Notes: a model not told the origin generated them from the sequence alone. A DNA stretch of 64,000 nucleotides from Puccinia triticina (GCF_026914185.1 NC_070563.1:4671001-4735000), one strand, 5' to 3'; numbered from the stretch's first letter, positions 37,776 through 48,926 are shown. Program-made: numbers and translations.

Positions 37776-38437
37776 TGTCCGAAGGAACCGGGAAGGTGTT
37801 TGCCCGAGACATCGTCGAGGCTCACTACAAGTGTTGTCTGTACGCCGGCGTGACCATCTCGGGCGTCAACGCGGAGGTGATGCCGTCCCAATGGGAGTTC
37901 CAAGTCGGCCCGTGCGAGGGCATCGACATGGGCGACCACCTGACCATGGCCCGATGTGCGTCCCTCCCCCTCTCCCCTCACATAACAGCGCGGTCTGACC
38001 GTGCTTGGGGATGACAGTCCTCCTCTACCGAGTCACCGAGGACTGGGGCATCAAGGTCTCCTTCCACCCCAAGCCCTTGGCCGGCGACTGGAACGGCGCC
38101 GGCGCACACACCAACTACTCCACCGTCGCCACCCGCCAGCCCGGCGGGATCAAGGCGATCCACGAGTACATCGAGAAGCTCGGCAAGCGCCACAACGAGC
38201 ACATCGCCGTCTACGGCGCCGAGTACGTCCCCCTACCCGCTCCCCTCTGCCCTCTCTCCCCGCTGACCTCGTGCGCTGCTCAGTAACGACCAGCGTCTCA
38301 CTGGCCGCCACGAGACCGGACACATCGGGAACTTCAGCTCCGGCGTCGCTCACAGAGGCGCCTCGATCCGGATCCCCAGACACGTCGAGGCGACCGGCGA
38401 GGGCTACTTGGAAGACCGTCGTGTACGTCCCCTCCCC

Positions 38438-38470
<33 letters not shown>

Positions 38471-38577
38471 TCTCTTCTCTCTTCTCTTGCTGATGTGACT
38501 GTTCGACACAGCCTGCTTCCAACATCGACCCCTACCAAGTCACCGGGATCATCGTCGAGACCACGTTACTCCAATAA
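36981..38577 (+). CDS. GLN1: glutamine synthetase
   Basis: It condenses ammonium and glutamate to glutamine with ATP, in the cytosol, and is the main entry of inorganic nitrogen. Eight exons fit: 36981-37112, 37174-37254, 37335-37468, 37538-37695, 37785-37955, 38018-38222, 38284-38422 and 38512-38577. They sum to 361 residues, the usual eukaryotic type II length. Motifs in order: [25 protein letters not shown], the metal-site segment [52 protein letters not shown], the [18 protein letters not shown] stretch with RGASIRIPR, and the C-terminal [15 protein letters not shown]. No catalytic residue is missing by eye. Codons are strongly C-ending, unlike the neighbouring genes, which suggests high expression. 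Intron 4 contains a CA repeat and the last intron a 30-base C run. Confidence 0.97.
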
Positions 38578-38959
38578 ACTCCCCCCCCCTCTCGCGTGTT
38601 CCTTGTGTGTGTGACGCTCTTGTCTGCACGCCTCCTGGGCTCTTGTGTCCCACTTCTCTCTCTGTTTTGTCGTCTGAGCAATCCCATCCCCTCGTGTCCC
38701 CCGCCGGCATCTTGCCGCCAGTCCAGTTCCGCTCTTTTCCGCTGTGCGCTGAGTTTCAGATGCGTGCGGTGTCTGAGCCCGGCAGGCTTGGTGCTCTGTC
38801 TCGTGCATTCGCACACCTGCGGGCCATGCTTCCGCCGACGTGTCTCAACTACTGCCCTCAGCATAAAGCTGTAGTCCAAATCACGCTCCGGCCGCAGTAG
38901 GGTCGGGGGGCCATTGATATACCCGGGACGGCGCGGAAAGGCCATCGGGCAAGTCCTAT

Positions 38960-39048
38960 GGCACTGTAGCTCAGTTGGTAGAGCACATGCTTAACATCGG
39001 CGCGCCGGTGCTCGCATGTTGTCGTCGGTTCGAGCCCGGCCAGAGTCA
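38960..39048 (+). tRNA. tRNA-Val (AAC) with intron
   Basis: A cloverleaf can be drawn: acceptor arm GGCACTG/CAGAGTC (one A-A mismatch and one G-T pair), D arm GCTC/GAGC, anticodon arm CATGC/GCATG with loop TTAACA, T arm GTCGG-TTCGAGC-CCGGC and discriminator A. The anticodon AAC (38993-38995) reads valine codons. A 16-base intron (38997-39012, tcggcgcgccggtgct) sits at the canonical place after position 37. A TTTT stretch at 39063-39066 would end polymerase III transcription. The mismatch leaves some room for a decayed copy. Confidence 0.8.
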
Positions 39049-39066
39049 TTCCTCTCCTCTTCCTTT

Positions 39067-40109
39067 TGCTCGGCTGCCTTTTTCGCAGTCCGGGGCTGCG
39101 CTTCTTGCGCGGCAAATGGCTGTGTGCTCAAGGCTGGTGGGGGTTTGCTGATGTGAGACGGGCCAGAGGCGGCAATAGGCGTAGCGGGGTTGGTTTCTGT
39201 TTTCTGGTGTTTTGCGCTGGGTTGGCTCTGCTGACAGCTGACAGGGAAGGAACCCCGTTGGTTTTGGCAGAACAGTGTGGGAGATGCAGGTGCAGGGGTT
39301 TGGGGGAAATAGGATCCCTTCTGGCCGTTGATGAATGTCCTCTCCAGGACTGGTAAATGGAGATTTTATCCATTTCCAATGATTGGTGAAGATGTATGGA
39401 CATTCATGTGATGGCCAGTCTTGATGGGTCATCAGATAGGTTATGCATGCCATTTGATGCCTGGTCTTTACCATCATCAAATGAACACAAAAGGACCCTG
39501 GAAACCGCACACATGTGGGTAATGTAAAATCCAGAACTTCTAAATTCATACATTGGGGGCATGCCAGATTATTGCCACCAGGGAACAGCTTACTTTTGCT
39601 TGATTCATGCATTCTTGTGCGGATGCTTCAGGAAAATTGCCCCCGGCCCCGGGGGACCCCAAAACCCTAATGAAAAGCCAGGCTCTGTAGAGTTTAGCAG
39701 ATTTAACTGACCTTTTCCCAAACATTCACACGTTTATGCTGTGTTGGGTGCCAAAACTTGCGGGTTTCAAAGCCCATTCATACAGTCAGCGTTGTGTCTG
39801 AAAATTTGGTTTAATCTGACCATCACCATGCTGGAAGGTTAACAAGGCAAGAAAAATTTGCAGCTGCTCCTCTATAGTAATTAAGCACAGCAGGAGGGGG
39901 GGTACACCAGGGGAGCTTTTGGCACACTCTCCAGAAGGTGCTGTATATGAATTTTTTTCCATAACTTTGCTAGATGCCTTTGGTGAAAATAGTGTAAGAA
40001 ATAATGAATCATTCTGGAACTCATCCACAACTGATCTGGAACTGGTCCTGAATTCATCCATAAATTACCCAGAAGTTATGCAGAAGTCATCTGGAAATGA
40101 ACTGGAACT
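39067..40109. other. intergenic, no gene seen
   Basis: No coding exon or structured RNA was recognised. The region ends at the 5-bp target duplication of the Copia element. Confidence 0.5.
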
Positions 40110-40232
40110 TGTTGTGACATTGTGTTAGATCTTGACTGCAACACCTGTCACAGCTCTTGTAGATAGACTATTTAGTTCACTTTTCCCATGTTATGTGAAA
40201 AGTATCACTTTCTCCAAGCTCACTCTCCAACA
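40110..40232 (+). repeat. 5' LTR of the Copia element
   Basis: 123 bp, TG...CA ends. It differs from the 3' LTR by four substitutions. Confidence 0.95.
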
Positions 40233-40250
40233 GGTTATGAGCCTATTTTC
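40233..40250 (+). other. putative primer-binding site
   Basis: GGTTATGAGCC lies immediately after the 5' LTR, where a tRNA primer (or fragment) anneals to start minus-strand synthesis. The tRNA was not identified. Confidence 0.5.
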
Positions 40251-40768
40251 GCTCAAGAGTAGCTCAAATCACCAGTAGCTGAAAACGGACGAGACCACAT
40301 CAGTAGTCTTCTATCAAGACGAGTTTAGTAGTCGTTCATCGACGAGAAAAGTAGTCCGCCAGCAAGTCTTTTTTTTTCCTTTTTTTCCCCTCCGACCAAA
40401 CCTTTTCCTTCAAAATCATTTTGACCATCAACGACGGACAAACTCCGTAATACCCACTTAAGAGCCTGAGTATAGCTAGAGTGTGTTGTTCTGAATTCTG
40501 TATCGTGCGGCGAGCATCCTGCAGGTGCTTAGGTTGGATTGATCACCCATCACTGCACGAACAGAGTGAGGTTTAGCTCCACTCAAAGCTTAACGATATC
40601 GGCTGAAAAGCTGGTTGAAGTTTGTTCAGTTCATCAAAGTTCGATCGAATCCTCTCCCATATTTGGTTTATCATTATCTATATTCCCTTTCCCGTATTTC
40701 ACTTTTTCCCCCCGTGTTTTTTTTCTTTCCCCTTTCCGTTCCACAATCAACCTTCCATCCTCTCCACC

Positions 40769-42583
40769 ATGTCCGACGACAAATCCGCGCCAACCCGAAA
40801 CCCCAGATCAGTAAACAGACTTGGTCCAATACCAGGTTTGCGTACAATCGACCAAATGACACCCAAAAATCTGACTCTGAAAACAGTTCTTGGGCCACAA
40901 CTTCCTTCCAACGATTTTTTCCGACGACGTTTGGGCCGCGTACCATCAACGACCAGCAAAGGAGAAGGACCGTCCAACGAAGCTGGTATCGATAAAGGAA
41001 AAGGCCAAGCGCTCTCTGAAGAGCTTCCCGAAGAGACAACATTTCAGGCTAGAATCAAAGACCGAGTCATTGGATCCTCCGCCGCGAACTGGAGACGAAC
41101 TGAAAACCCCCCAGCCCCTTCATCAATGCAAGCTCCGGTGCCTGAAGTTCGACCGCCGGCAATGCAATCCGACCTCCTAGCCAGCCTCATCGCCGAAATG
41201 CGCCTTCAACGCGAGGAGGATCGCGCAAGACACAAGGACCTTATGAATCGGCGTGATGTGGAGAATGTCAGGTCCAATCAACGGGCTCTTCTAGACGAGG
41301 ATGCCAAGATATCGGCCATTGTTAACGCGGCACTTAAAAAGCTTAAACCAGAACAGATTCTGAATGTTGACGGATCAAATATCCAGTCGTGGGACAAAGC
41401 TCTCGGTGTCATAGCTTTCAAACGCTTTCAGGACGAATTCTTCTACACCCCAGAAGAGGACGCAATCGTCGATCCGTACCAAGAGAAGATAGCGCGAGGG
41501 ATCATCCACTCGTCAGTTCACCCCGACCTCATGTATGATCTTATTCGACTTGAAAACTCCGCCGAAGTTTACAACCACCTACTGGTCAAATTCCGCGTCG
41601 GGAATCAAGCCAAGCAACTGCAAGCTTGGGAAACGTTGAAAAACCTCAACCCATCTGACTACGGCAGCTCAGCCGAAGTGATATCAGCTTTCGACAGATG
41701 CGCGAAAACTTTCATTGAACAAGGCATTGAGTTCACCTGGGATAACGTCACTGCGCTGATTTTCCAGTTGAACCTCAAGGATCATCTTCGACCCGCACTT
41801 GACAGAAAGGTTGATCTCTTCATGGAGACCCGAGATTTCCAACTACCTGCCTCCTCCGACGTACTGCAACTGTGGGATTTGGCTCGTATTGAACACAGGC
41901 TAGCAGAAGAAACCGGAAGATCGGATACCTCGGCAATGAACATAAAGCTAGCTAGTCGATCGGACAATGTCACCCTAGCTAGCCGTAGCAATACTAGTGT
42001 TTCAGGAACGAGCTCAGCGGCTGAAGAGGGTCAGCAAGTCAGCGCTCTGGCGCTGAACAAGCCACCTATCTGCTACATATGCAAGCAGACCGGACACTAC
42101 GCAACCAACTGTCCGACTAGCCGAAAAAACAACCCAAGCCACCGACCAGTGCCCAGTCGGCCCAATCCCAACTCCCAACCTCAATTCCCTCCATGCTCGG
42201 TTACCTACAACTTTGACCGAGTACCATACATCAAACCAATCCAACCAGAATCAAGGGATCCAGCGTCAACAAAGTCGGCTTCGTCTCCTTTCGTCAAACC
42301 AAAAACCACACCCACCATGGCCAAGACAGTTGAGACACGGCAAATCAACCCGGACTTGTTCGCCGATGATGAAACGGAGAATGTTGAATATGTTATCGAA
42401 GGTGAAGATCTTTCTGCAGAACCGAGTGGTCAACGCTTCAACCTCCGAGAAATGATCATTCAACGTGACAGCCAAGAAGTCATCTGGGACTCTGGCGCAT
42501 CTGACAACGTCACCGGAGATAGGTACGCATTGCATGGGTACCTTGAAGTTTGTCGGGATGAACAAGGCGATCATTGTAGTTAA
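40769..42583 (+). CDS. Copia Gag with start of protease
   Basis: The ATG at 40769 (MSDDKSAPT) in CCACCATG context gives a frame of 604 codons; upstream codons in the same frame are probably leader. The product is the capsid/nucleocapsid precursor. A UBN2-like central region (IIHSSVHPDLMYDLIRLENS, then TWEDNV-type text) is followed by the zinc knuckle CYICKQTGHYATNCP near 42070-42115. The aspartic protease begins with WDSGASDNVTGDR near 42487, carrying the catalytic Asp in DSGA. The frame then runs out at 42583 because the following sequence is shifted. Where intact Copia elements have about 25 to 30 further residues before the GTLKF segment, this copy jumps straight to it. Confidence 0.85.
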   Translation: MSDDKSAPTRNPRSVNRLGPIPGLRTIDQMTPKNLTLKTVLGPQLPSNDFFRRRLGRVPSTTSKGEGPSNEAGIDKGKGQALSEELPEETTFQARIKDRVIGSSAANWRRTENPPAPSSMQAPVPEVRPPAMQSDLLASLIAEMRLQREEDRARHKDLMNRRDVENVRSNQRALLDEDAKISAIVNAALKKLKPEQILNVDGSNIQSWDKALGVIAFKRFQDEFFYTPEEDAIVDPYQEKIARGIIHSSVHPDLMYDLIRLENSAEVYNHLLVKFRVGNQAKQLQAWETLKNLNPSDYGSSAEVISAFDRCAKTFIEQGIEFTWDNVTALIFQLNLKDHLRPALDRKVDLFMETRDFQLPASSDVLQLWDLARIEHRLAEETGRSDTSAMNIKLASRSDNVTLASRSNTSVSGTSSAAEEGQQVSALALNKPPICYICKQTGHYATNCPTSRKNNPSHRPVPSRPNPNSQPQFPPCSVTYNFDRVPYIKPIQPESRDPASTKSASSPFVKPKTTPTMAKTVETRQINPDLFADDETENVEYVIEGEDLSAEPSGQRFNLREMIIQRDSQEVIWDSGASDNVTGDRYALHGYLEVCRDEQGDHCS

Positions 42584-45422
42584 AAAGGTCTTCTACTATC
42601 TAGTCGACGGCAATGGAAGCGTCCTTCTCCATAGCGAATTTGACCCCATCCATAACATGTGGCCACTTCCAATTCCCACTCGAGCCATTGTTTCCTCTGT
42701 TGTTTCACCTTCTCATGTCCAAGTATGCAATGAATGCAGTCATCCAATTGATGCCAATTCAATTTTCAAGTCTCCAAATCTAGTGGAACATAGCCAGTTT
42801 ACATGGAATCCCGAGGAGCTGACAAATGATGAGAAGAAATTGCTGTTCTGGCATAGGCTTTTTGGACATGCGAGCCTACGTAAGATTAGACGGATGGTGA
42901 AACTACAGCTAGGTTATGGTCTGCCCACGACAATGCCGACGGGCTCTATTAAGTGTCCTGTATGTTCGATCTGCAAAGCAACAAGGACTTCAGCACTTGG
43001 TCCGACCAAACGATGTGTTGAACGCTTGTCGGTGGTATGTGTCGATCTGATGGGTCCCTTCGATACACCTACTATGACAGGAGGCAAATATGCTCTTACA
43101 ATAAGGGATGTTTTTACGTCTTACAGTGAAGTGCGAATCCTCAAGGCTAAGAGCGAGGCAGCGGATATGATTACGCAGACAATCACCAGATGGGAAAACC
43201 AAACCAACTGCAAAGTGAAAATTCTACGTTCAGACAATGGAGGTGAATTTGAATCAAAGGTTTTTGGTAAGTACCTTGGCAACAAAGGTATTGTTGCGGA
43301 GCGCTCACTCCCCTACCACCATTTTCAAAATGGCGCTGCTGAACGCTACAACAGAACAGTTGCAGACATGGGTAGAAGCATCTTGTACAACAGCGAATTA
43401 GGCAAGGAATTTTGGGGATATGCTTTTCTCTGGGCGGCTTGGACGTTGAACAGAATCCCAAATCGCATCACCAAAGACAAAACTCCGTACAAATTTTTCT
43501 TCGGTGACAAACCACAACTGGATCGGACGAGGGTTTTTGGTTCGAAAGCATACATCTTGGTAGCCCCCAAAAAACGGAAGAAGCTTGATGAACGCGCTGT
43601 TGAAGGCCTAGTCGTCGGGCACCTACCGGAATCAAAAGGTTGGACGTTCTGGATCCCTAAAAAAAAGAAGCTAGTCTCCTCTGCATGGGCCAATTTCGGA
43701 CGGAATGCCCTACCATCGGGGACAGTCACCTGTGCTCCAATACCAGAGAAAGGATCCACCGCCAATCCACCCCATCCGTCACCGGCGCCCGAAGCTAAAC
43801 ACATGGTCCTGAATGACTTCAGCCAAGAAGAATTAGTTGAACATCAAGAGACGTTAGTCGACGAATGCATGGAGAATTGTGCTGATAGCTCTTGCGACGT
43901 TCCCTCGACTTTCAAAGCCGCGATGCAATCTCCTGATGCAGCCCATTGGAAGCTGGCGATAAACACCGAACTAGAAAATCTGAAACGCAAGAATGTCTGG
44001 GTTGTTAAGAAACTACCATTGAAGCGGAGAAAACTAGGTGCGCGGTGGGTTTTTGCGAAGAAGACCAACCCTGATGGATCCATCAAATACAAAGCACGGT
44101 ACGTCGCGAAAGGTTTCAATCAAAAAGAAGGCACCGACTTCGCGCATACCTTTGCACCAACGGCCACCTTCACTTCGATGAGAATTCTTCTGACGATTGC
44201 AGCCAGGAACAACTGGCCAATCTACAACTTCGACTTTGTTGCGGCGTATCTGAACGCGCCCATCGACGAGGAGGTATGGGTGCAAGCCCCTGAGGGACTT
44301 GACGTTAATGTTGGCGAGGCCTGTCTCCTGAGGCGCGCACTTTACGGGACGAAGCAGGCGGCGAGATGCTGGTGGAAACACCTCAGTGGTACGCTGGCCA
44401 GTCTTGGGTATGTATCGAGTTACTACGACTCCAGCGTCTATACTCTCAGCCGCAAAGAGGACAGATCAATCATCTGGGTACATGTAGACGACGGGATTGT
44501 CACAGGATCGTCAGACGAGGCCCTGAAACTACTAGAACAACAACTGAAAGGCTCTCTTGAAATCAAGTGGACTGAAGGACTAACTAGCATGGTGGGGGTG
44601 AAAATCTTTAGGAATCAAGACGGTTTTGATTTGACGCAACCGCTCTTAATTGACAAGATTCTCAAGGAACGTTGGGACGGCGTGACCTTACACTCTACAC
44701 CTCTACCTGAAGGCTACACTGCCAACACGGACACTACCAAGGCGGGCATCAATAGCACAGATTTCCTTTCCACTATAGGGAGTCTCAGTTATGTTGCGGT
44801 TGGAACCCGGCCCGATATAGCGTACAGCGTAAACTACCTAGCCCAATTCTCCAGCAGGCCCTCAGCGCACCACTGGAAAGGACTGAGACACCTACTAGGA
44901 TACCTGGCTGAGACAAAAGTGACACCGCTCAGGATAGCACCAGACCGTTTGAACGGCCACCCGGTTGAATGCTTCGTAGATGCAAATTGGGGTGGAACCA
45001 ACTCTAGGTCTACATACGGGGTTATAATTCGACTCTACGGTTCACCGATCATGTGGGTCTCTAGGCGTTTAGTAACAGTAGCAAGCTCGACCTGTCAAGC
45101 TGAATACATGGCGCTGGGCCATGCCACGAGACACGCGCTGTGGATACGAAATCTTCTGTCAGACATCGTGGGAGTGAATTTCCCAGTGATGATACTTTGC
45201 AACAACCAGTCTGCTGTTAAAATCGGTTGTGAAGACGCCTCGAACAAAAGGACGCACCACATTGAACGGGAGTTTTACATTACAAATCAGGCTTTATATG
45301 AGAAGAAAACAAGCATCAAGTGGATTCCAGGGAAGGAGCAAATTGCGGATGTTCTCACGAAGGCGCTGGGAAAGGCGGCACATCAAAAATGCAGGACAGT
45401 CATTCAAGGACTTATAACTTAG
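42535..45422 (+). CDS. Copia Pol: integrase, reverse transcriptase, RNase H
   Basis: This frame enters at the GTLKFVGMNKAII segment and runs without a stop to 45422. It contains the integrase zinc finger (WHRLFGH... to CPVCSICK, 42850-42980), the DDE core with VCVDLMGPF, DNGGEF and GAAERYNRT (43035-43360), reverse transcriptase (FDFVAAYLNAPIDEEVW near 44230 and the active site VHVDDGIVTG near 44480) and RNase H (CFVDANWGG near 44970; STCQAEYMAL near 45090; KRTHHIE near 45250). All catalytic acidic residues appear to be present. It is in a different frame from Gag, and the open frame upstream of 42535 (from 42465) is only a shadow of the protease. Without the protease joint the copy is probably not autonomous. 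Confidence 0.9.
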
Positions 45423-45564
45423 TTGTTTTTTACGTTGTTCTCTTATGTTTTTTTTTTTCTTTTTCTTTTTTTTTCTTTCTTCTTTCTTCTTTCTTTTCTT
45501 TCCTTTCTTTCCGTCTATCTTTTCATTCTCTAATGTAGTGCAGGTTTCTTGTCGAGGGGGGGGA

Positions 45565-45687
45565 TGTTGTGACATTGTTTTAGATCTCGACTGCGACACC
45601 TGTCACAGCTCTTGTAGATAGACTATTTAGTTCACTTTTCCCATGTTATGTGAAAAGTATCACTTTCTCCGAGCTCACTCTCCAACA
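45565..45687 (+). repeat. 3' LTR of the Copia element
   Basis: 123 bp, directly preceded by the polypurine tract GAGGGGGGGGA and followed by the GAACT duplication. Confidence 0.95.
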
Positions 45688-45793
45688 GAACTTAGTGGAA
45701 ACCAGAAGGAAAAATGGCCACAATCAAATCATGATTCACTTTGAACTGTTTGCTGGTTGGAATGATTTCTTGGGGTTTGATTCACATTATTTA

Positions 45794-46453
45794 TGGTGTT
45801 GCAAGCCCGTCTGGGCACTCACCAAAGTTTGGCCGAAAAAGGCCAAGCGCGCGTGGCCAAACCTAAAGCCTGCTTGGCCGATCCTCAAGCCCGCCTGGCA
45901 CACTCCCAACCCCCACTTGGCACATTGCAAAGTGGGCGGGGTTCTGCACAAAGCCCCGCTGGGCCGATTTCAAGCAAGGGTGCCACGCACGCCAAACGCT
46001 GTGCCGGCCATCAAGGAGAGAAGTTTCCCTCCTTGATGGTCGGTCTACAAACCGGTCATTGAGAAGGGAAGACTCCCTTCTTGATGATCAATACAAGTAT
46101 CACCCACCGCGAAGGGAGTCTTTCCTCCCCGATGACCAGCCTACAGACCGACCATTGAGAAGGCAAAGCTCCCTTGTTGATGTCTGATGTGCGATGTCAA
46201 GAAGGGAGAATGTTTCCCCTCCTCGAGGGCACGTTGTTCTTGCCTTTTGAGGCAGAGACAAGGGCTGGCGTCTCATGACCGGCGTGTTGCCATTGGCCCA
46301 GAGCTTGATCTCGGCCAAGCGGGACTTGGCTGTGTGCCAAGCTCTGCCCCCCGCGCAACCTGCCCGATCAAGCCCGCTGGGCACATACCCAACCTCCAGA
46401 GGCACTCGGCCAAGCGGGAGTTGGGTATGTGCCCAGACGCACTTGCAACACCA
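45794..46453. mobile_element. 660-bp inverted-repeat element with TA flanks
   Basis: The ends TGGTGTTGCAAG(C/T)(C/G)CGTCTGGGCAC are inverse copies over about 25 bases with two differences, flanked by TA at 45792-45793 and 46454-46455. The interior has GGCCAAGC-type repeats and, at 46010-46240, palindromic units of the kind 'catcaaggaggga...tccctccttgatg'. No protein is encoded. The TA flank suggests Tc1/mariner-like mobilisation. Confidence 0.65.
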
Positions 46454-46455
46454 TA

Positions 46456-47200
46456 CATACTCATGAAGGTGGTTGTTTTTTCACTTTTCTAATGTCACCC
46501 TCATGTATGTGCATAGAAAGGGGTGAAAAACCACAGGCTGGGCCTCCCATAGATAAAAGAAATGTACCCACCAGTTAGAGAGATTTGAAAGGCCCATCTG
46601 AATTGTCATATTTCCCTAAAAGATACAGGTATTGCCTAGAATTGAGCAAACAAAATATTAAAATATGGTGGAAATAGTCCAGTCAAGCCTGGTGGTGTGG
46701 TAGTGGTACCAGATCATTTAAGCTAGAAGTCCCGGTGTCTTAGAACAAATAAGCTTTTTTTCTTTTTCTTTTTTTCAATGTCTACATGCCTGTGCATGTG
46801 GTCTGTTTTGCACTTTGCCAATGTCACCCTCATGTACACACATGCATTGGGGTGACAGATAACAGGACACACCTTCCAAAGATCCATGACAAGTGCACAC
46901 TGGCCAGAAAGCCATTAAAGCTCCAGCTCTGCTTGTTGCACATGGAGAAATGATCAATATAAATTCAGCATGGATGATTAGTAATTGGGAATTGAGTAAA
47001 TATCATTCAACAATTGCACAAAGTCCTGAAAAATTTCCTTGTAGCTTCTGACAGACTTGTCATTCACTTCTAAATAGTTTATCAACCATTTCCTAGTCCA
47101 CATCTGACTCACATCCAACCCAGAAACATGCAATATTACACTCTGGAACTCTCTGGAGAGTGCATCAAAATCACCACTGGTGTTAGCCTGAAACTCTTGG
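46456..47200. other. intergenic with a ~40-bp duplicated motif
   Basis: AATGTCACCCTCATGTA occurs at about 46491 and 46820 within similar surroundings. No gene is visible. Confidence 0.4.
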
Positions 47201-47873
47201 ATATTGATTAGAGATGGCCTCTTGTGTTGAAACTTGAGTCCAATAGAGCAGAGGAGAGGAAGAGCTGGAATTCAAGCTTGAGAATTTGGGAAAGTGATAC
47301 TGGAGTATTCTCACTGGAAAGGCTCAAAAGGCGCACAAAATGAATGAAGAGAACCAATGATTTGTTTTACTTGTAACTAGCACGCCTTAAGTATTCTAGG
47401 TACAAGTGAAAAAAATGTGGGAGAGACAAAATGAATATGCAATAAGAAATAAACAAGCTTTTTGAACATGTCACAAAAAGAGATATGTAGCGTTAGAGAG
47501 TTGATAAGACAGGGACGCTGGGGTTCAAAGACTACACTGCATATTGTTCAGACATAAATAACTAGACGTCTAACAGACAATGATGTATGGCAGAATAGAA
47601 GCAGAAAGATAAGGAACAATGGAAAGGGGAATTTGGGGTGAGTAAAGGAAATGGAGACAAAGTTTCAACATATTGCACCCGGGTACCTGCCTGAAATTTT
47701 ACAAATTCTCAACACCCGCGCCCCGGCACCCGTCAGTGTGTGCTCGGCTGGTATACTGGGTACCAGTTGCAGGGAAAGGTACCTTCTCTGATATACTCAC
47801 TGCCTGTGAGAAATCCCTCCCGGTCAGCAATTACACTCGCTGACTGGGAGGGATTCCCACAGTCAACAAGCTT

Positions 47874-48926
47874 ATCAATGACTGGGAGGGAATCCTCCCA
47901 GCCATTGAGTAGATCAATGACTGGGAGGGAATCCTCCCAGCCATTGAGTAGATCAATGACTGGGAGGGAATCCTCCCAGCCATTGAGTAGATCAATGACT
48001 GGGAGGGAATCCTCCCAGCCATTGAGTAGATCAATGACTGGGAGGGAATCCTCCCAGCCATTGAGTAGATCAATGACTGGGAGGGAATCCTCCCAGCCAT
48101 TGAGTAGATCAATGACTGGGAGGGAATCCTCCCAGCCATTGAGTAGATCAATGACTGGGAGGGAATCCTCCCAGCCATTGAGTAGATCAATGACTGGGAG
48201 GGAATCCTCCCAGCCATTGAGTAGATCAATGACTGGGAGGGAATCCTCCCAGCCATTGAGTAGATCAATGACTGGGAGGGAATCCTCCCAGCCATTGAGT
48301 AGATCAATGACTGGGAGGGAATCCTCCCAGCCATTGAGTAGATCAATGACTGGGAGGGAATCCTCCCAGCCATTGAGTAGATCAATGACTGGGAGGGAAT
48401 CCTCCCAGCCATTGAGTAGATCAATGACTGGGAGGGAATCCTCCCAGCCATTGAGTAGATCAATGACTGGGAGGGAATCCTCCCAGCCATTGAGTAGATC
48501 AATGACTGGGAGGGAATCCTCCCAGCCATTGAGTAGATCAATTACTGGGAGGGAATCCTCCCAGCCATTGAGTAGATCAATGACTGGGAGGGAATCCTCC
48601 CAGCCATTGAGTAGATCAATTACTGGGAGGGAATCCTCCCAGCCATTGAGTAGATCAATGACTGGGAGGGAATCCTCCCAGCCATTGAGTAGATCAATGA
48701 CTGGGAGGGAATCCTCCCAGCCATTGAGTAGATCAATGACTGGGAGGGAATCCTCCCAGCCATTGAGTAGATCAATGACTGGGAGGGAATCCTCCCAGCC
48801 ATTGAGTAGATCAATGACTGGGAGGGAATCCTCCCAGCCATTGAGTAGATCAATGACTGGGAGGGAATCCTCCCAGCCATTGAGTAGATCAATGACCGGG
48901 AAGGAATCCTACCAGTAATTGATCTA
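47874..48926. repeat. 39-bp hairpin minisatellite, 26 units plus a divergent end
   Basis: The unit is ATCAATGACTGGGAGGGAAT followed by CCTCCCAGCCATTGAGTAG. Twenty-six consecutive units start at 47874 at an exact 39-base step, then a 27th at 48888 degenerates. Only two units (near 48541 and 48619) carry ATTACT in place of ATGACT. Each unit has a perfect 8-bp stem CTGGGAGG-GAAT-CCTCCCAG. Because 39 is divisible by three, long frames stay open on both strands, but neither has an ATG-led, gene-like context. The homogeneity implies recent expansion or gene conversion. Confidence 0.95.

Larger units (their letters stand above)
40110..45687 (+). mobile_element. full-length Ty1/Copia LTR retrotransposon
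   Basis: Two 123-bp LTRs (40110-40232 and 45565-45687) begin TGTTGTGACATTG, end CTCTCCAACA and differ at four positions. GAACT flanks both sides (40105-40109 and 45688-45692), a 5-bp integration duplication. GGTTATGAGCC directly after the 5' LTR is the likely primer-binding site, and GAGGGGGGGGA directly before the 3' LTR is the polypurine tract. The order gag, protease, integrase, reverse transcriptase, RNase H defines Copia. The near-identical LTRs point to a recent insertion, yet the coding region has an internal break in the protease. Confidence 0.96.

Noticed and set aside
42465..42534. Upstream extension of the Copia Pol frame (MTAKKSSGT) as a true start
   Set aside because: This part is the protease coding sequence read in the wrong frame; family-like text begins only at GTLKFVG.
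47740..48918. 392-codon plus-strand frame and 236-codon minus-strand frame as repeat proteins
   Set aside because: They exist only because the unit length is a multiple of three; the plus frame starts at GTG, not ATG, inside the element, and no gene context is present.
47874..48926. CRISPR array, because of regular palindromic repeats
   Set aside because: Units are contiguous and identical with no unique spacers, there are no cas genes, and the setting is a eukaryotic genome.
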